From the NCBI GenBank assembly GCA_019115425.1, contig DXDO01000197.1, positions 1 to 14,850 on the forward strand: a DNA stretch of 14,850 nt. The letters are read 5' to 3'. A program made the position numbers and the translations under genes. The DNA comes from Candidatus Agathobaculum merdigallinarum. GTDB taxonomy: Bacteria > Bacillota > Clostridia > Oscillospirales > Butyricicoccaceae. Positions within the stretch are counted from its first letter, which is position 1. Every line of letters begins with the position of its first letter. Shown piece by piece: positions 6,103-13,683 of the stretch. Below the pieces are notes generated by a model. It saw only the letters and a list, made by a program, of their open reading frames with translations, was not told the DNA's origin and did not search any database.

Positions 6103-7839
6103 ATGTTGGACATCCGGACAAAAAAAGCGAAGAAAGGAGTGCATGCGGTGAAGAAAGCAGAAAAGACAGCCGCACCCAAAGCGAAGAAAAAGACTTTTCG
6201 TGTGCCGCTGGCGGCAAAAATCGCGGGCGGTGTGCTGGCGCTGCTGTTGGTCGCACTGTGTGCGTTTACCTATCTGTATCCGTATGTGTTCCCGGGTGTG
6301 ACGGTGGGTTCGATTTCGGTCAGCGGGCTGAGCCGCAGCGACGCCGAGGAAAAAATCCGGCGAGAGGGGCCGACACTGTACGAGGGAGAGGACGTATCGG
6401 TCAAGATTTATGAAACGACCTACGATATTCCGGTTGACGACGTGCTGCAAAATGTGGACAGCGCACAATCCGCGGAAAACGCCTTTTCGGTCGGCCGCCG
6501 GGGCAATCCCTTCTCCCGCATGTGGAATGTGGTGAAGGCGGCGGTCGGCAAAAACGAAGCGCAGATGGCGGCAACCGTAGATGAGGAGGGCTTGACAAAG
6601 GCGCTGGAGGACATTGCCGCCGAGGCACTGACCGAACCGGTCGAGCCGACATGGGAGATCGGCACGGATACCATGACCATTTATGCAGGCAAACCGGGCG
6701 TCAACTTTGATGCCAAGGCGATTGAGCAGGTGCTCGCTGAAAAGATCCGGCTGATGGATTTTGCACCGTATGAAGTATCGGTCGAGCTGAGCGAAATCCC
6801 CCCGATCGATATTGACAAGATCGCCGAACAGGTCATCGGCGATCCTGTCAGCGCAACCGTCAGCAAGGAGGACGGCAAAACCATCATTCCGGAAAAGGTG
6901 GGCGTACAGTTTGATGTAGAGGAGGCGCGCGGCATCATTGGCGACGGCTCCGCAGCGTCCTACACCATTCCGGTTACCACGACGGCGGTCAAAGTGACGG
7001 CAGCCGATCTTGAGGAAAAGCTGTTTCGTGATACGCTGGCCAGCTGTTCGACCAATCTGAGTGAGAGCAACGTGCCGCGCACTAATAACGTCCGTCTGGC
7101 ATCCGCCGCAATCAACGGCACGATCCTCAATCCGGGCGATGAGTTTTCTTACAACGATGTGGTTGGCGAGCGCACGCCCGAGCGAGGTTACCAGTCTGCG
7201 GGCGCGTACTCGGGAAATGAGATCATCGACGAGGTCGGCGGCGGTGTGTGCCAGCCATCGTCCACCCTGTATATGGCCGTGCTGCGCGCGGATCTGGAGG
7301 TAACGGAGCGCGTCAACCACTCGTTTACGGTCAGCTACACCCCTCTGGGCGAGGATGCGACCGTTTCCTGGGGCGGGCCGGACTTCAAGTTCAAGAACAA
7401 CACGGATTATCCGGTTAAAATTTTGGCGGAACAGACGGACGGGCAGATGATCATGACCATCGTCGGCACCAAGACGAGCGATAAAACCGTATCCACCCGA
7501 ACCGAGGTGCTGGAGACCTATTCGCCGCAGCGCATCGAGAAAAAGGATAATTCCATGAAGGTCGGGGAGACCCGCAAGGCAGTCAGCGGTATCACAGGAT
7601 ACTCGACCCGCACGTATAAGATCATCACCGAAAACGGGCAGACGACCGAGGTGCTGGCAAACACCTCCAATTATATCAAGCGCGACGAGGTCGTATACGT
7701 CGGCACGATCCAGCCGACGCCGGCGCAGCCGGAAACGCCGCCCGCGGAAACACAGCAGGAAGAGACGCAGCAGCCGGAAAGCGGCGTGCAGCAGGGCGAA
7801 AGCCAGCCGTCCGGGCAGGCGGCGGAAGGGACAACATAA
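6103..7839 (+). CDS. VanW family protein with G5 domain, membrane-anchored cell-envelope protein
   Basis: This protein has up to 578 residues and likely acts outside the membrane in the cell wall. In order: a Lys-rich cytoplasmic N-terminus, one transmembrane anchor (about 37-59), two putative peptidoglycan-binding-like segments (about 75-300, PF12229 type), a VanW domain (about 315-445) with the signature GGGVCQPSSTLY (379-390), a G5-like domain (about 455-536), and a Pro/Gln/Glu-rich low-complexity tail. VanW is named from vancomycin-resistance clusters but is common in ordinary Clostridia, its biochemical role is not established, and no van genes are nearby. Start choice is open. ATG 6103 has a moderate AAGGGGAAG, while in-frame GTG 6148 has AAAGGAG (6133-6139) at ideal spacing and would remove 15 residues without losing the anchor. 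The longer form is listed. Confidence 0.85.
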   Translation: MLDIRTKKAKKGVHAVKKAEKTAAPKAKKKTFRVPLAAKIAGGVLALLLVALCAFTYLYPYVFPGVTVGSISVSGLSRSDAEEKIRREGPTLYEGEDVSVKIYETTYDIPVDDVLQNVDSAQSAENAFSVGRRGNPFSRMWNVVKAAVGKNEAQMAATVDEEGLTKALEDIAAEALTEPVEPTWEIGTDTMTIYAGKPGVNFDAKAIEQVLAEKIRLMDFAPYEVSVELSEIPPIDIDKIAEQVIGDPVSATVSKEDGKTIIPEKVGVQFDVEEARGIIGDGSAASYTIPVTTTAVKVTAADLEEKLFRDTLASCSTNLSESNVPRTNNVRLASAAINGTILNPGDEFSYNDVVGERTPERGYQSAGAYSGNEIIDEVGGGVCQPSSTLYMAVLRADLEVTERVNHSFTVSYTPLGEDATVSWGGPDFKFKNNTDYPVKILAEQTDGQMIMTIVGTKTSDKTVSTRTEVLETYSPQRIEKKDNSMKVGETRKAVSGITGYSTRTYKIITENGQTTEVLANTSNYIKRDEVVYVGTIQPTPAQPETPPAETQQEETQQPESGVQQGESQPSGQAAEGTT

Positions 7840-7877
7840 GCATCAGTGCGGCCGGATGACCGGCGGGAGGGCAAGCA

Positions 7878-8831
7878 ATGAACACAGAATTTACCGCGCA
7901 GGTGCGTAAGGCGGTCAAACGGGAATGTAAAGCGCGCGTTCTGGAGAACTGGAGCCGCTGCATAGGCATTCGGGTTTTGTATACGGTGCCGTTTGTGCTG
8001 TTAGCGGTTATCCAGTATCTTGCGCTGTTTGGCAGGGCGTTTTCCATGATCGTGCAGGGATACACGGATGAATACCGGATCGGGCTGGCGATTATGCAGG
8101 GAATGAACACCGTGTGGGTGGTCCTGTTCCTCGCGCTGCTGATTGGCGGTCCGCTGCAATACGGCATCATGCAGTTTTACATCCGCTTGCGGCGCGGCGA
8201 AAAGCCTTCCGTGAGCACGCTGCTTGCGCCGTTTTTCTCCCTGCATTCCCTTTGGACAGGGATCAAAATGGGCTGCTGTCTGGCTTTTCGCGCGATGCTT
8301 TGGATGATCGGGCCGACAGTCATTTATACGCTTGCCGTCATGTCGGCGGCGCTCCGAGCAGCCGTCTCCGGCAGGCTGTTGTCGGAAGAAACACTGATTT
8401 TGTCAGGGCTGATATACGGTATTGTGCTGGTTCTGATCGAGATCAAGCTGTTGACCTACCATGCCGGCTGGGTTGTGCTGCACGATCAGGGAGAAGGCAG
8501 CGTGTGGGATGCATCGGGAAATGCGTCGCGCGTGTTCAGTGGACAGTATGGCAAGCTGCTGGTATTTCAGCTCAGCTTTTTCGGCTGGCACATTCTGCGG
8601 GCTGGGATTTGGGGGCTGAGCCTGGGGATTGCAGCCGCTGGGCTGAACATCCTTCCGTTTGGAACAGGGATGGCGGTATTCGTGCTGGCGCTGGTGGCGG
8701 CGCTGTGCCTGGATATCGTATTGGGCAGTTTTGTGACCGCCTATGTCAACACCTCGTTTGTCGGCATGTATGAATATCTTGCCGCGCCTGTCGGGGCGCC
8801 GCGCTTCCCACCTGAGGACTCCGAACTGTAA
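7878..8831 (+). CDS. DUF975 family integral membrane protein
   Basis: This 317-residue protein is very hydrophobic. About six membrane segments can be seen, near residues 32-53, 76-95, 134-157, 172-193, 228-252 and 262-286. The N-terminal basic stretch ending LENWSRCIGIRVLY resembles the opening of DUF975 proteins, in which a short basic helix carrying a conserved Trp precedes the first membrane segment. No enzymatic motif is visible and the function of the family is unknown to me. The start is ATG 7878 behind GGGAGG (7865-7870). It lies 38 bases after the VanW gene with no terminator between, so the two envelope proteins are probably one transcript. A strong terminator follows directly. The family call rests on pattern recognition, not alignment. 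Confidence 0.65.
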   Translation: MNTEFTAQVRKAVKRECKARVLENWSRCIGIRVLYTVPFVLLAVIQYLALFGRAFSMIVQGYTDEYRIGLAIMQGMNTVWVVLFLALLIGGPLQYGIMQFYIRLRRGEKPSVSTLLAPFFSLHSLWTGIKMGCCLAFRAMLWMIGPTVIYTLAVMSAALRAAVSGRLLSEETLILSGLIYGIVLVLIEIKLLTYHAGWVVLHDQGEGSVWDASGNASRVFSGQYGKLLVFQLSFFGWHILRAGIWGLSLGIAAAGLNILPFGTGMAVFVLALVAALCLDIVLGSFVTAYVNTSFVGMYEYLAAPVGAPRFPPEDSEL

Positions 8832-8832
8832 G

Positions 8833-8869
8833 AAAAAAGCCGCGGCGGTTGGATACTGCCGCGGCTTTT
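8833..8869 (+). terminator. Intrinsic terminator after the DUF975 gene
   Basis: AGCCGCGGC (8838-8846) pairs with GCCGCGGCT (8858-8866). The preceding A-run and following T-run extend the stem, so it may work on both strands. It begins right after the stop codon and ends about 7 bases before the -35 box of the next promoter, insulating the two units. Confidence 0.85.
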
Positions 8870-8875
8870 GCGCGC

Positions 8876-8904
8876 TTGACAGGCAAATGCTGCAATGCTA
8901 TAAT
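8876..8904 (+). promoter_or_regulatory. Consensus sigma-A promoter of the T-box/metG operon
   Basis: TTGACA (8876-8881) and TATAAT (8899-8904) are separated by exactly 17 bases, so both boxes match consensus perfectly. Transcription should begin near 8911. Such a strong promoter fits an operon whose output is set downstream by a T-box leader. Confidence 0.92.
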
Positions 8905-8910
8905 GAAACC

Positions 8911-9200
8911 GTTATAGGCAAACAGCGATGAAAAGGAAAGTACGGCGCGAAAAACGGCAAAGCGAATTCCGGACGGTGCGAGCGGAATGCGGGACGCGCG
9001 GCGGAAAATGGCCTTGGAGCTCTGCACCGAGCCGCGAAAGACGCGGTAAGGCTGCGGCGGGGGATTCCCGTTATTGGATCGGGGTATGGCAGTACCCGTT
9101 GAGGCGCGCCGCCGCGAGGGGCGCGTGAAGCAAGGTGGTAACACGGAAGCAGTAGGCTCTCGTCCTTGAATGGAAATCCATTCGGGAGGAGGGCTTTTTT
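8911..9200 (+). promoter_or_regulatory. T-box leader with probable AUG (methionine) specifier
   Basis: The untranslated leader carries T-box hallmarks. GATGAAAAGGAAAGTA opens stem I, GGTGCGAG (8975-8982) is the distal loop motif, and GGAGC (9016-9020) follows the specifier loop. The T-box element AAGGTGGTAACACGG contains TGGTAACACG (9136-9145), and an imperfect terminator hairpin has apex GAATGG (9168-9173)/CCATTC (9178-9183) and ends in TTTTTT (9195-9200). The likely specifier is ATG 9008-9010, followed by the usual purine (G9011) just before the CCTT side of the lower helix. The T-box base in TGGT expects an A discriminator base, as in tRNA-Met. Uncharged tRNA-Met should favour the antiterminator and allow transcription of the acetyltransferase gene and metG. 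The exact specifier register is inferred; AAT or TGG would be the alternatives. Confidence 0.9.
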
Positions 9201-9201
9201 G

Positions 9202-9711
9202 ATGGAGATTTTGCTCCGGCCGTGGCGCGAAGCGGATGCTGCGGCGTGTGCTGTGCTGGCAAACGACGAGGGCGTTGCCGCCAACCTGCGCGACGTGTTC
9301 CCGCATCCATATGCCGAGCAGGACGCGCGCGATTTTATCGCGCTGTGCCTTGCGGCAGACCCGGACGAGGCGCTGTTCCGCGCGATCGAGGTGGACGGTG
9401 CGTTCGCCGGGAGCGTTACGCTCACGCGCGGCCCAGATGTTGCCCGCAAAAGCGCTGAGCTGGGCTACTGGTTCGGCAGGCCGTTCTGGGGAAAAGGCAT
9501 TGCGACCGAGGCCGTGCGGCAGATGTGCATGCTCGGCTTTGCAGAGTGGGATATCGTGCGCATCTTTGCTGAGCCGTTCAGCCGCAACCGTGCGTCCTGC
9601 CGCGTGCTCGAGAAAAACGGCTTTCAGCATGAAGGGACAAAGCGGCTGAGCGTCTGCAAGCGCGGGAAATTGATGGACAGCGAGTTGTATGCCCTGATAA
9701 AAACAAGATAA
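9202..9711 (+). CDS. GNAT family N-acetyltransferase (RimJ/RimL-like), first gene of the Met T-box operon
   Basis: This 169-residue single-domain acetyltransferase has the strand-loop ELGYWFGRPFWGKGIATEAV (86-105), in which GKGIA is the acetyl-CoA pyrophosphate loop, and NRASCRVLEKNGF (129-141) as the typical C-terminal helix with Asn and NGF. This pattern belongs to the RimJ/RimL-like branch, which acetylates protein N-termini or small amines. I chose ATG 9202 because an in-frame TTG at 9166 lies inside the T-box terminator. The ribosome site GGAGGAGGG (9185-9193 region) is itself part of the terminator 3' arm. metG starts 33 bases downstream with no terminator between. The acceptor is unknown; the shared methionine control suggests a link to methionine or translation. 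Confidence 0.85.
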   Translation: MEILLRPWREADAAACAVLANDEGVAANLRDVFPHPYAEQDARDFIALCLAADPDEALFRAIEVDGAFAGSVTLTRGPDVARKSAELGYWFGRPFWGKGIATEAVRQMCMLGFAEWDIVRIFAEPFSRNRASCRVLEKNGFQHEGTKRLSVCKRGKLMDSELYALIKTR

Positions 9712-9744
9712 TCCACGCAAAATGAAAATAAAGGAGAGCAAACC

Positions 9745-11679
9745 ATGGACAAGAAACCCTATTATATCTCGACGGCGATCGCCTACACCTCGGCGAAGCC
9801 GCACATCGGCAACACCTATGAGATCGTGCTGGCCGATGCGATCGCGCGCTACAAGCGTATGACCGGCTACGACGTATACTTCCAGACCGGCACGGACGAG
9901 CATGGCCAGAAGATCCAGGAAAAGGCCGAGGCTGCGGGCATCACCCCGCAGCAGCATGTGGACAACGTCGCGGGACAGGTCAAGGAGATCTGGGACCTGA
10001 TGAACACCACTTATGACAAGTTCGTCCGCACCACCGACCCCATGCACGAGAAAAAGGTGCAGAAGATCTTCAAAAAGCTGCACGATCAGGGCGATATCTA
10101 CAAGGGCAGCTACAAGGGCAAGTACTGCAAGCCCTGCGAGTCCTTCTGGACCGAGAGCCAGCTGAAAGACGGCTGCTGTCCGGACTGCGGCCGTCCGGTC
10201 ATGGACGCGGAGGAGGAAGCCTACTTCTTCCGCATGAGCAAGTACGCCGACCGCCTGATGAAGCACATCGAGGAGCATCCCGAGTTCATCCAGCCGGAGA
10301 GCCGCAAGAATGAGATGGTCAACAACTTCTTAAAGCCCGGTCTGCAGGACCTGTGCGTGTCCCGCACCTCGTTCTCGTGGGGCATTCCGGTGGATTTTGA
10401 CCCGGGCCATGTGGTCTACGTCTGGCTGGACGCGCTGACCAACTATATCACCTTCTGCGGCTACGATCCGGACGGTAATCACGACGAGCACTATAAGCGT
10501 TTCTGGCCCGCAGACGTGCACCTGATCGGCAAGGATATCATCCGCTTCCACACCATCTACTGGCCGATCTTCCTGATGGCGCTCGGCGAGCCGCTGCCCA
10601 AGCAGGTATTCGGCCACCCGTGGCTGCTCGTGGGCGAGGGTAAGATGAGCAAGTCGCTCGGCAACGTGATCTATGCGGACGATCTGGTGCGCCTGTTCGG
10701 CGTGGACGCGGTGCGCTACTATGCGCTGCACGAGATGCCATTTGCGAACGACGGCGTGATCTCCTATGAGCTGATCTGCGAGCGCATCAACTCCGATCTG
10801 GCAAACGTGCTGGGAAATCTGGTCAACCGCACGATCGCCATGACCAAGAAGTATTTTGACGGCATCATCCCGGCCCCGGCCGAGGCCGAGCTGGTGGACG
10901 ACGAGCTCAAGGCGGTCGCGTTCGGCCTGCCTGCGGCAGTCGAGAAGCGCATGAGCGACCTGCACGTTGCGGACGCGATCGACGAGGTATTCACCCTGCT
11001 GCGCCGCTCGAACAAGTATATCGACGAAACTATGCCGTGGGCGCTCGCCAAGGACGAGAGCAAGAAGGCGCGCCTGGGCACGGTGCTGTACAACCTGCTG
11101 GAGTCCATCCGCTTTGCGGCGACCATGCTGAAGCCCTATCTGCCGGATACCGCGGACAAGATTTTTGCCCAGCTGAACGTTGAGAACAAGGGCGTGGAGA
11201 GCCTTTCGTCCTTTGACGGCATGCAGGCGGGCAGCAAGGTGGGCGAGGCGTCCATCCTGTTCGAGCGCATCGACATCCCGAAGAAGCTCGCGGAGATCGA
11301 GGAGGAGAACAAGGCAAAGAGGCAGCCGGAGAAGCCCGCTGTGACCTTCCTGCCGGACATCCCGTTTGACGATTTCTGCAAGGTCGACATGACCGTGTGC
11401 AAGGTGCTCGCATGCGAGAACGTCAAGAAGAGCGAGAAATTACTGAAATTCCAGCTGGATGACGGCACGGGCACGCCGCGCCAGATCCTGTCCGGCATTG
11501 CCAAGTACTACAAGCCCGAGGAGCTTGTCGGCAAGACAGTCGTCGCGGTCACCAACCTGCCGCCGCGCAAGATGATGGGGCAGGAGTCGAACGGCATGCT
11601 GCTGTCCGCGGAGAAGGACGACAAGCTGACCCTGCTCATGCTGGACGACAGCATTGCGGCGGGATCCAAGCTCTGCTGA
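9745..11679 (+). CDS. metG: Methionyl-tRNA synthetase with C-terminal tRNA-binding domain
   Basis: This 644-residue class I synthetase charges tRNA-Met with methionine in the cytosol. It has the HIGN signature (20-23) and KMSKS (300-304) of the Rossmann catalytic core. The connective insert has two CxxC pairs (Cys128/131 and Cys145/148) that could bind zinc, and the anticodon-binding helical domain covers about 340-510. The C-terminal EMAP/Trbp111-type tRNA-binding OB fold runs from about 541 to the end (FDDFCKVDMTVCKVL, then SGIAKYYKPEELVGK and NLPPRKMMGQESNGM). The length fits the long, dimeric bacterial form. ATG 9745 follows AAGGAG (9731-9736) at good spacing. It is the second gene of the T-box operon, so it is controlled by its own tRNA substrate. 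The sequence is intact with no unusual residues seen. Confidence 0.97.
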   Translation: MDKKPYYISTAIAYTSAKPHIGNTYEIVLADAIARYKRMTGYDVYFQTGTDEHGQKIQEKAEAAGITPQQHVDNVAGQVKEIWDLMNTTYDKFVRTTDPMHEKKVQKIFKKLHDQGDIYKGSYKGKYCKPCESFWTESQLKDGCCPDCGRPVMDAEEEAYFFRMSKYADRLMKHIEEHPEFIQPESRKNEMVNNFLKPGLQDLCVSRTSFSWGIPVDFDPGHVVYVWLDALTNYITFCGYDPDGNHDEHYKRFWPADVHLIGKDIIRFHTIYWPIFLMALGEPLPKQVFGHPWLLVGEGKMSKSLGNVIYADDLVRLFGVDAVRYYALHEMPFANDGVISYELICERINSDLANVLGNLVNRTIAMTKKYFDGIIPAPAEAELVDDELKAVAFGLPAAVEKRMSDLHVADAIDEVFTLLRRSNKYIDETMPWALAKDESKKARLGTVLYNLLESIRFAATMLKPYLPDTADKIFAQLNVENKGVESLSSFDGMQAGSKVGEASILFERIDIPKKLAEIEEENKAKRQPEKPAVTFLPDIPFDDFCKVDMTVCKVLACENVKKSEKLLKFQLDDGTGTPRQILSGIAKYYKPEELVGKTVVAVTNLPPRKMMGQESNGMLLSAEKDDKLTLLMLDDSIAAGSKLC

Positions 11680-11685
11680 CGCGGG

Positions 11686-11873
11686 TATAGGGGGCTTCAA
11701 AAGCCCCCTATATACGAAAGGCGGTTCCGAAAGAAACCGCCTTTCGATACCCGAATGACGCGGCCCAAGGCCGCTGGGGCGGGGTATCCCAACGCCCGGC
11801 AAAGCTGGGCGTTGGGATGAAAATTGCCGCTTTGCGGCAATTTTCTGTTTGTATGCGCGGCAGGGCCGCGTAT
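11686..11873. repeat. Cluster of six perfect or near-perfect hairpins after metG
   Basis: Successive palindromes are: TATAGGGGGCTT (11686-11697)/AAGCCCCCTATA (11701-11712); CGAAAGGCGGTT (11715-11726)/AACCGCCTTTCG (11735-11746); GCGGCC (11760-11765)/GGCCGC (11769-11774), bracketed by GATACCC (11746-11752)/GGGTATC (11782-11788); ATCCCAACGCCC (11786-11797)/GGGCGTTGGGAT (11807-11818), extended inward over a GU to an AAA loop; GAAAATTGCCGC (11819-11830)/GCGGCAATTTTC (11834-11845); and ATGCGCGGC (11853-11861)/GCCGCGTAT (11865-11873). Nearly every base of the region is in a stem. The fifth, with its A and T runs, looks like a bidirectional terminator, and the first may end metG. The others are not explained by termination. 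Confidence 0.85.
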
Positions 11874-11890
11874 TTTGCGGAGGGATAGAT

Positions 11891-12097
11891 ATGCCATATC
11901 GGTATGAATATGTATCGCTGCATACGGGCGGCGGTTTCTGGTTCGATAATGCAAGCTGTGAACATCGTGAGATCATTGCCCGGTATGCAGCAAACGGCTG
12001 GCGGTATATCGGCTTTGTGCCAACACAGTTTTCCGGCGAGGGAGGCATCAAGGAAATCGACCTAGTCTTTGAAAAGCCTGAGGAACAGGCGGAATAG
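11891..12097 (+). CDS. Small DUF4177-like protein
   Basis: This 68-residue soluble protein has no signal peptide. It shows the pattern of DUF4177: an initial strand YRYEYVSLHTGG, a helix with a hydrophobic face (HREIIARYAANGWRYIGFVP, where NGW-Y-GFVP is the conserved turn into the second strand), then a final strand KEIDLVFEKP. The function of the family is unknown. I chose ATG 11891 because GGAGGG (11879-11884) sits 6 bases ahead; the frame is open further upstream but only through the hairpin cluster. The next gene begins 15 bases after its stop, so it probably leads a small operon with the HAD phosphatase and tatD. A weak possible promoter is TTGTAT (11849-11854), 16 bases, TATTTT (11871-11876). 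Confidence 0.7.
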   Translation: MPYRYEYVSLHTGGGFWFDNASCEHREIIARYAANGWRYIGFVPTQFSGEGGIKEIDLVFEKPEEQAE

Positions 12098-12112
12098 GCA
12101 GTAAGGAGACCC

Positions 12113-12877
12113 ATGCATAAAAAATACTTCTTTTTTGATGTGGACGGCACGCTGGCCAGCGGCCTGACGACCATCATGCCGGAGAGCGCAAAGCGCTGTG
12201 TTGCGCGGCTGCGGGAAAACGGCCATTTCACCGCCCTGGCGACCGGGCGTTTGCAGGCTTCTGCGGCAGTGGTCGCGGAGCGGTACGGTTTTACCCATTT
12301 TGTGGCGGACGGCGGTTACAGCCTGACGCTGGACGGCAAGGTCATCGAGATGGAAGGACTGCCCGTGGCGGACTGCATTTCGTTTATTGACAGGCTCGAG
12401 GCGGCGGGCATCCCGTGGGCGGTCACGACCGGCAACGAGCGCCTCTGCATCACGCCGGACGCGCGCTATCTGGATGTCGCGCCGGACAACTACTTCCCGG
12501 TCCGGGTGGACCCGTCGTTCGACTATCACAGGATGGACCGGCTGTACAAGGTCAATTTTGCCTGCGCGCCGGAGGACGAGAACAAGATCGACTTCGGCGG
12601 CCTGCCGACCGTGCGATATAACCACGACGTGCTGTTCATTGAGCCGACCGAAAAGCAGCGCGGCATCCGGCGCATGCTGGATATCCTGGGCGCGGCGGAT
12701 GAGGACGCCATTGTGTTCGGCGACGGCACGAACGACGTCTGCATGTTCGGGCAGGGCTGGTTTTCGGTTGCCATGGGCAACGCCTGCGACGCGCTCAAGG
12801 CCAGGGCGGACTACATCACCGACGCGGTCGATCAGGACGGGCTGTGGAACGCCTGCAAGCATTTCGGATGGATTTGA
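12113..12877 (+). CDS. Cof-type HAD-IIB family hydrolase (sugar-phosphate phosphatase type)
   Basis: This 254-residue protein is a haloacid-dehalogenase phosphatase of the Cof/IIB group. Motif I is FFDVDGTLAS with nucleophile Asp9 and acid/base Asp11. Motif II is the Thr in LATGR (about 42-46). A lysine in EKQRGI (180-185) serves as motif III. Motif IV is FGDGTNDVCMF (202-212) with Asp204, Asn207 and Asp208 for magnesium. The region between motifs II and III (about 80-175) is the IIB cap that decides substrate. Relatives dephosphorylate sugar phosphates or flavin precursors, and the substrate here cannot be read. The start is ATG 12113 behind AAGGAG (12103-12108). tatD follows after 15 bases. 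Confidence 0.9.
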   Translation: MHKKYFFFDVDGTLASGLTTIMPESAKRCVARLRENGHFTALATGRLQASAAVVAERYGFTHFVADGGYSLTLDGKVIEMEGLPVADCISFIDRLEAAGIPWAVTTGNERLCITPDARYLDVAPDNYFPVRVDPSFDYHRMDRLYKVNFACAPEDENKIDFGGLPTVRYNHDVLFIEPTEKQRGIRRMLDILGAADEDAIVFGDGTNDVCMFGQGWFSVAMGNACDALKARADYITDAVDQDGLWNACKHFGWI

Positions 12878-12892
12878 TAAAGGAGAAGGCAA

Positions 12893-13663
12893 ATGCTGTT
12901 TGACACCCATGCGCATTATGATGATAAGCGCTTTGACGAGGACCGGGACGCGCTGCTGTCCTCCATGCCTGCGAACAACGTAGGGCTGATCCTCAACCCG
13001 GGCTGCGATGTGGATTCTTCGCGCAAGGCGGTCAGCTATGCGCGCAAATACCCGTTTGTGTACGCCGCAGTGGGCATCCATCCGGAAAATATCGACGAAA
13101 ACTGGGAAAATGACCTTGGGCGTATCCGGGAACTGGCGCAGACCGAGCCTAAAGTACGGGCGATCGGGGAGATCGGCCTGGACTACTATTGGGAGAAGGA
13201 CGAGCGCGCCCGCGCGCGGCAGCAGGTCGTATTCGCGCGGCAGATGGAACTGGCGCGCGAGCTGGGCAAGCCGGTCATTGTGCATGACCGCGACGCGCAC
13301 GGCGACTGCATGGAGATCACGCGCCGCTATCCCGGCGTGACAGGCGTGTACCACTGCTACGCGGGCAGCGTGGAGCTGGCGCGCGAGCTGCTGAAGCTGG
13401 GGTATTACCTGTCCTTCACCGGCGTGATCACCTTCAAGAATGCGCGGCGCGCGATCGAGGTGATCCGCGAGGCGCCGATCGACCGGCTGATGGTCGAGAC
13501 CGACGCGCCCTACATGGCGCCTGAGCCCTACCGCGGCCGCCGCAATTCCTCACTGTATGTCCACCGCATGGCGGAGACCATCGCTGAGGTCAAGGGGATG
13601 GACGCGGCAGAAGTGGAACGCATCACGACCGAAAACGGCAAGCGCCTGTTTGGAATTTCCTGA
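12893..13663 (+). CDS. tatD: TatD family metal-dependent deoxyribonuclease
   Basis: This 256-residue TIM-barrel amidohydrolase-fold nuclease has all expected metal ligands visible: His6 and His8 (FDTHAHYD), Glu93 (IGEIGLDYYW), His131 (IVHDRDA), His154 (YHCYAG) and Asp204 (ETDAPYMAPEP). TatD proteins have 3'-5' exonuclease activity on DNA and a role in DNA repair or turnover in the cytosol. The length is typical and the gene is intact. ATG 12893 follows AAAGGAG (12879-12885). In many Firmicutes tatD follows metG directly, as in the Bacillus metS-yabD pair. Here the two are separated by the hairpin cluster and two small genes. No terminator lies between tatD and the tRNA promoter, so some read-through into the tRNA is possible. 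Confidence 0.95.
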   Translation: MLFDTHAHYDDKRFDEDRDALLSSMPANNVGLILNPGCDVDSSRKAVSYARKYPFVYAAVGIHPENIDENWENDLGRIRELAQTEPKVRAIGEIGLDYYWEKDERARARQQVVFARQMELARELGKPVIVHDRDAHGDCMEITRRYPGVTGVYHCYAGSVELARELLKLGYYLSFTGVITFKNARRAIEVIREAPIDRLMVETDAPYMAPEPYRGRRNSSLYVHRMAETIAEVKGMDAAEVERITTENGKRLFGIS

Positions 13664-13683
13664 CGAAAAATTGTGGATTGTCC

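Noticed and set aside
6103..7839. Vancomycin-resistance locus suggested by the VanW domain
   Set aside because: VanW proteins are common in glycopeptide-sensitive Clostridia, and no vanH, ligase, vanX or VanRS-like gene is present in the window.
9166..9201. Upstream TTG start for the acetyltransferase after the T-box
   Set aside because: The TTG lies in the left arm of the T-box terminator with no ribosome site ahead. ATG 9202 directly follows a GGAGG sequence and gives a normal GNAT N-terminus.
11849..11890. Longer N-terminus for the DUF4177 protein
   Set aside because: The extension would be translated from the hairpin region without a ribosome site, while ATG 11891 has GGAGGG at ideal spacing.
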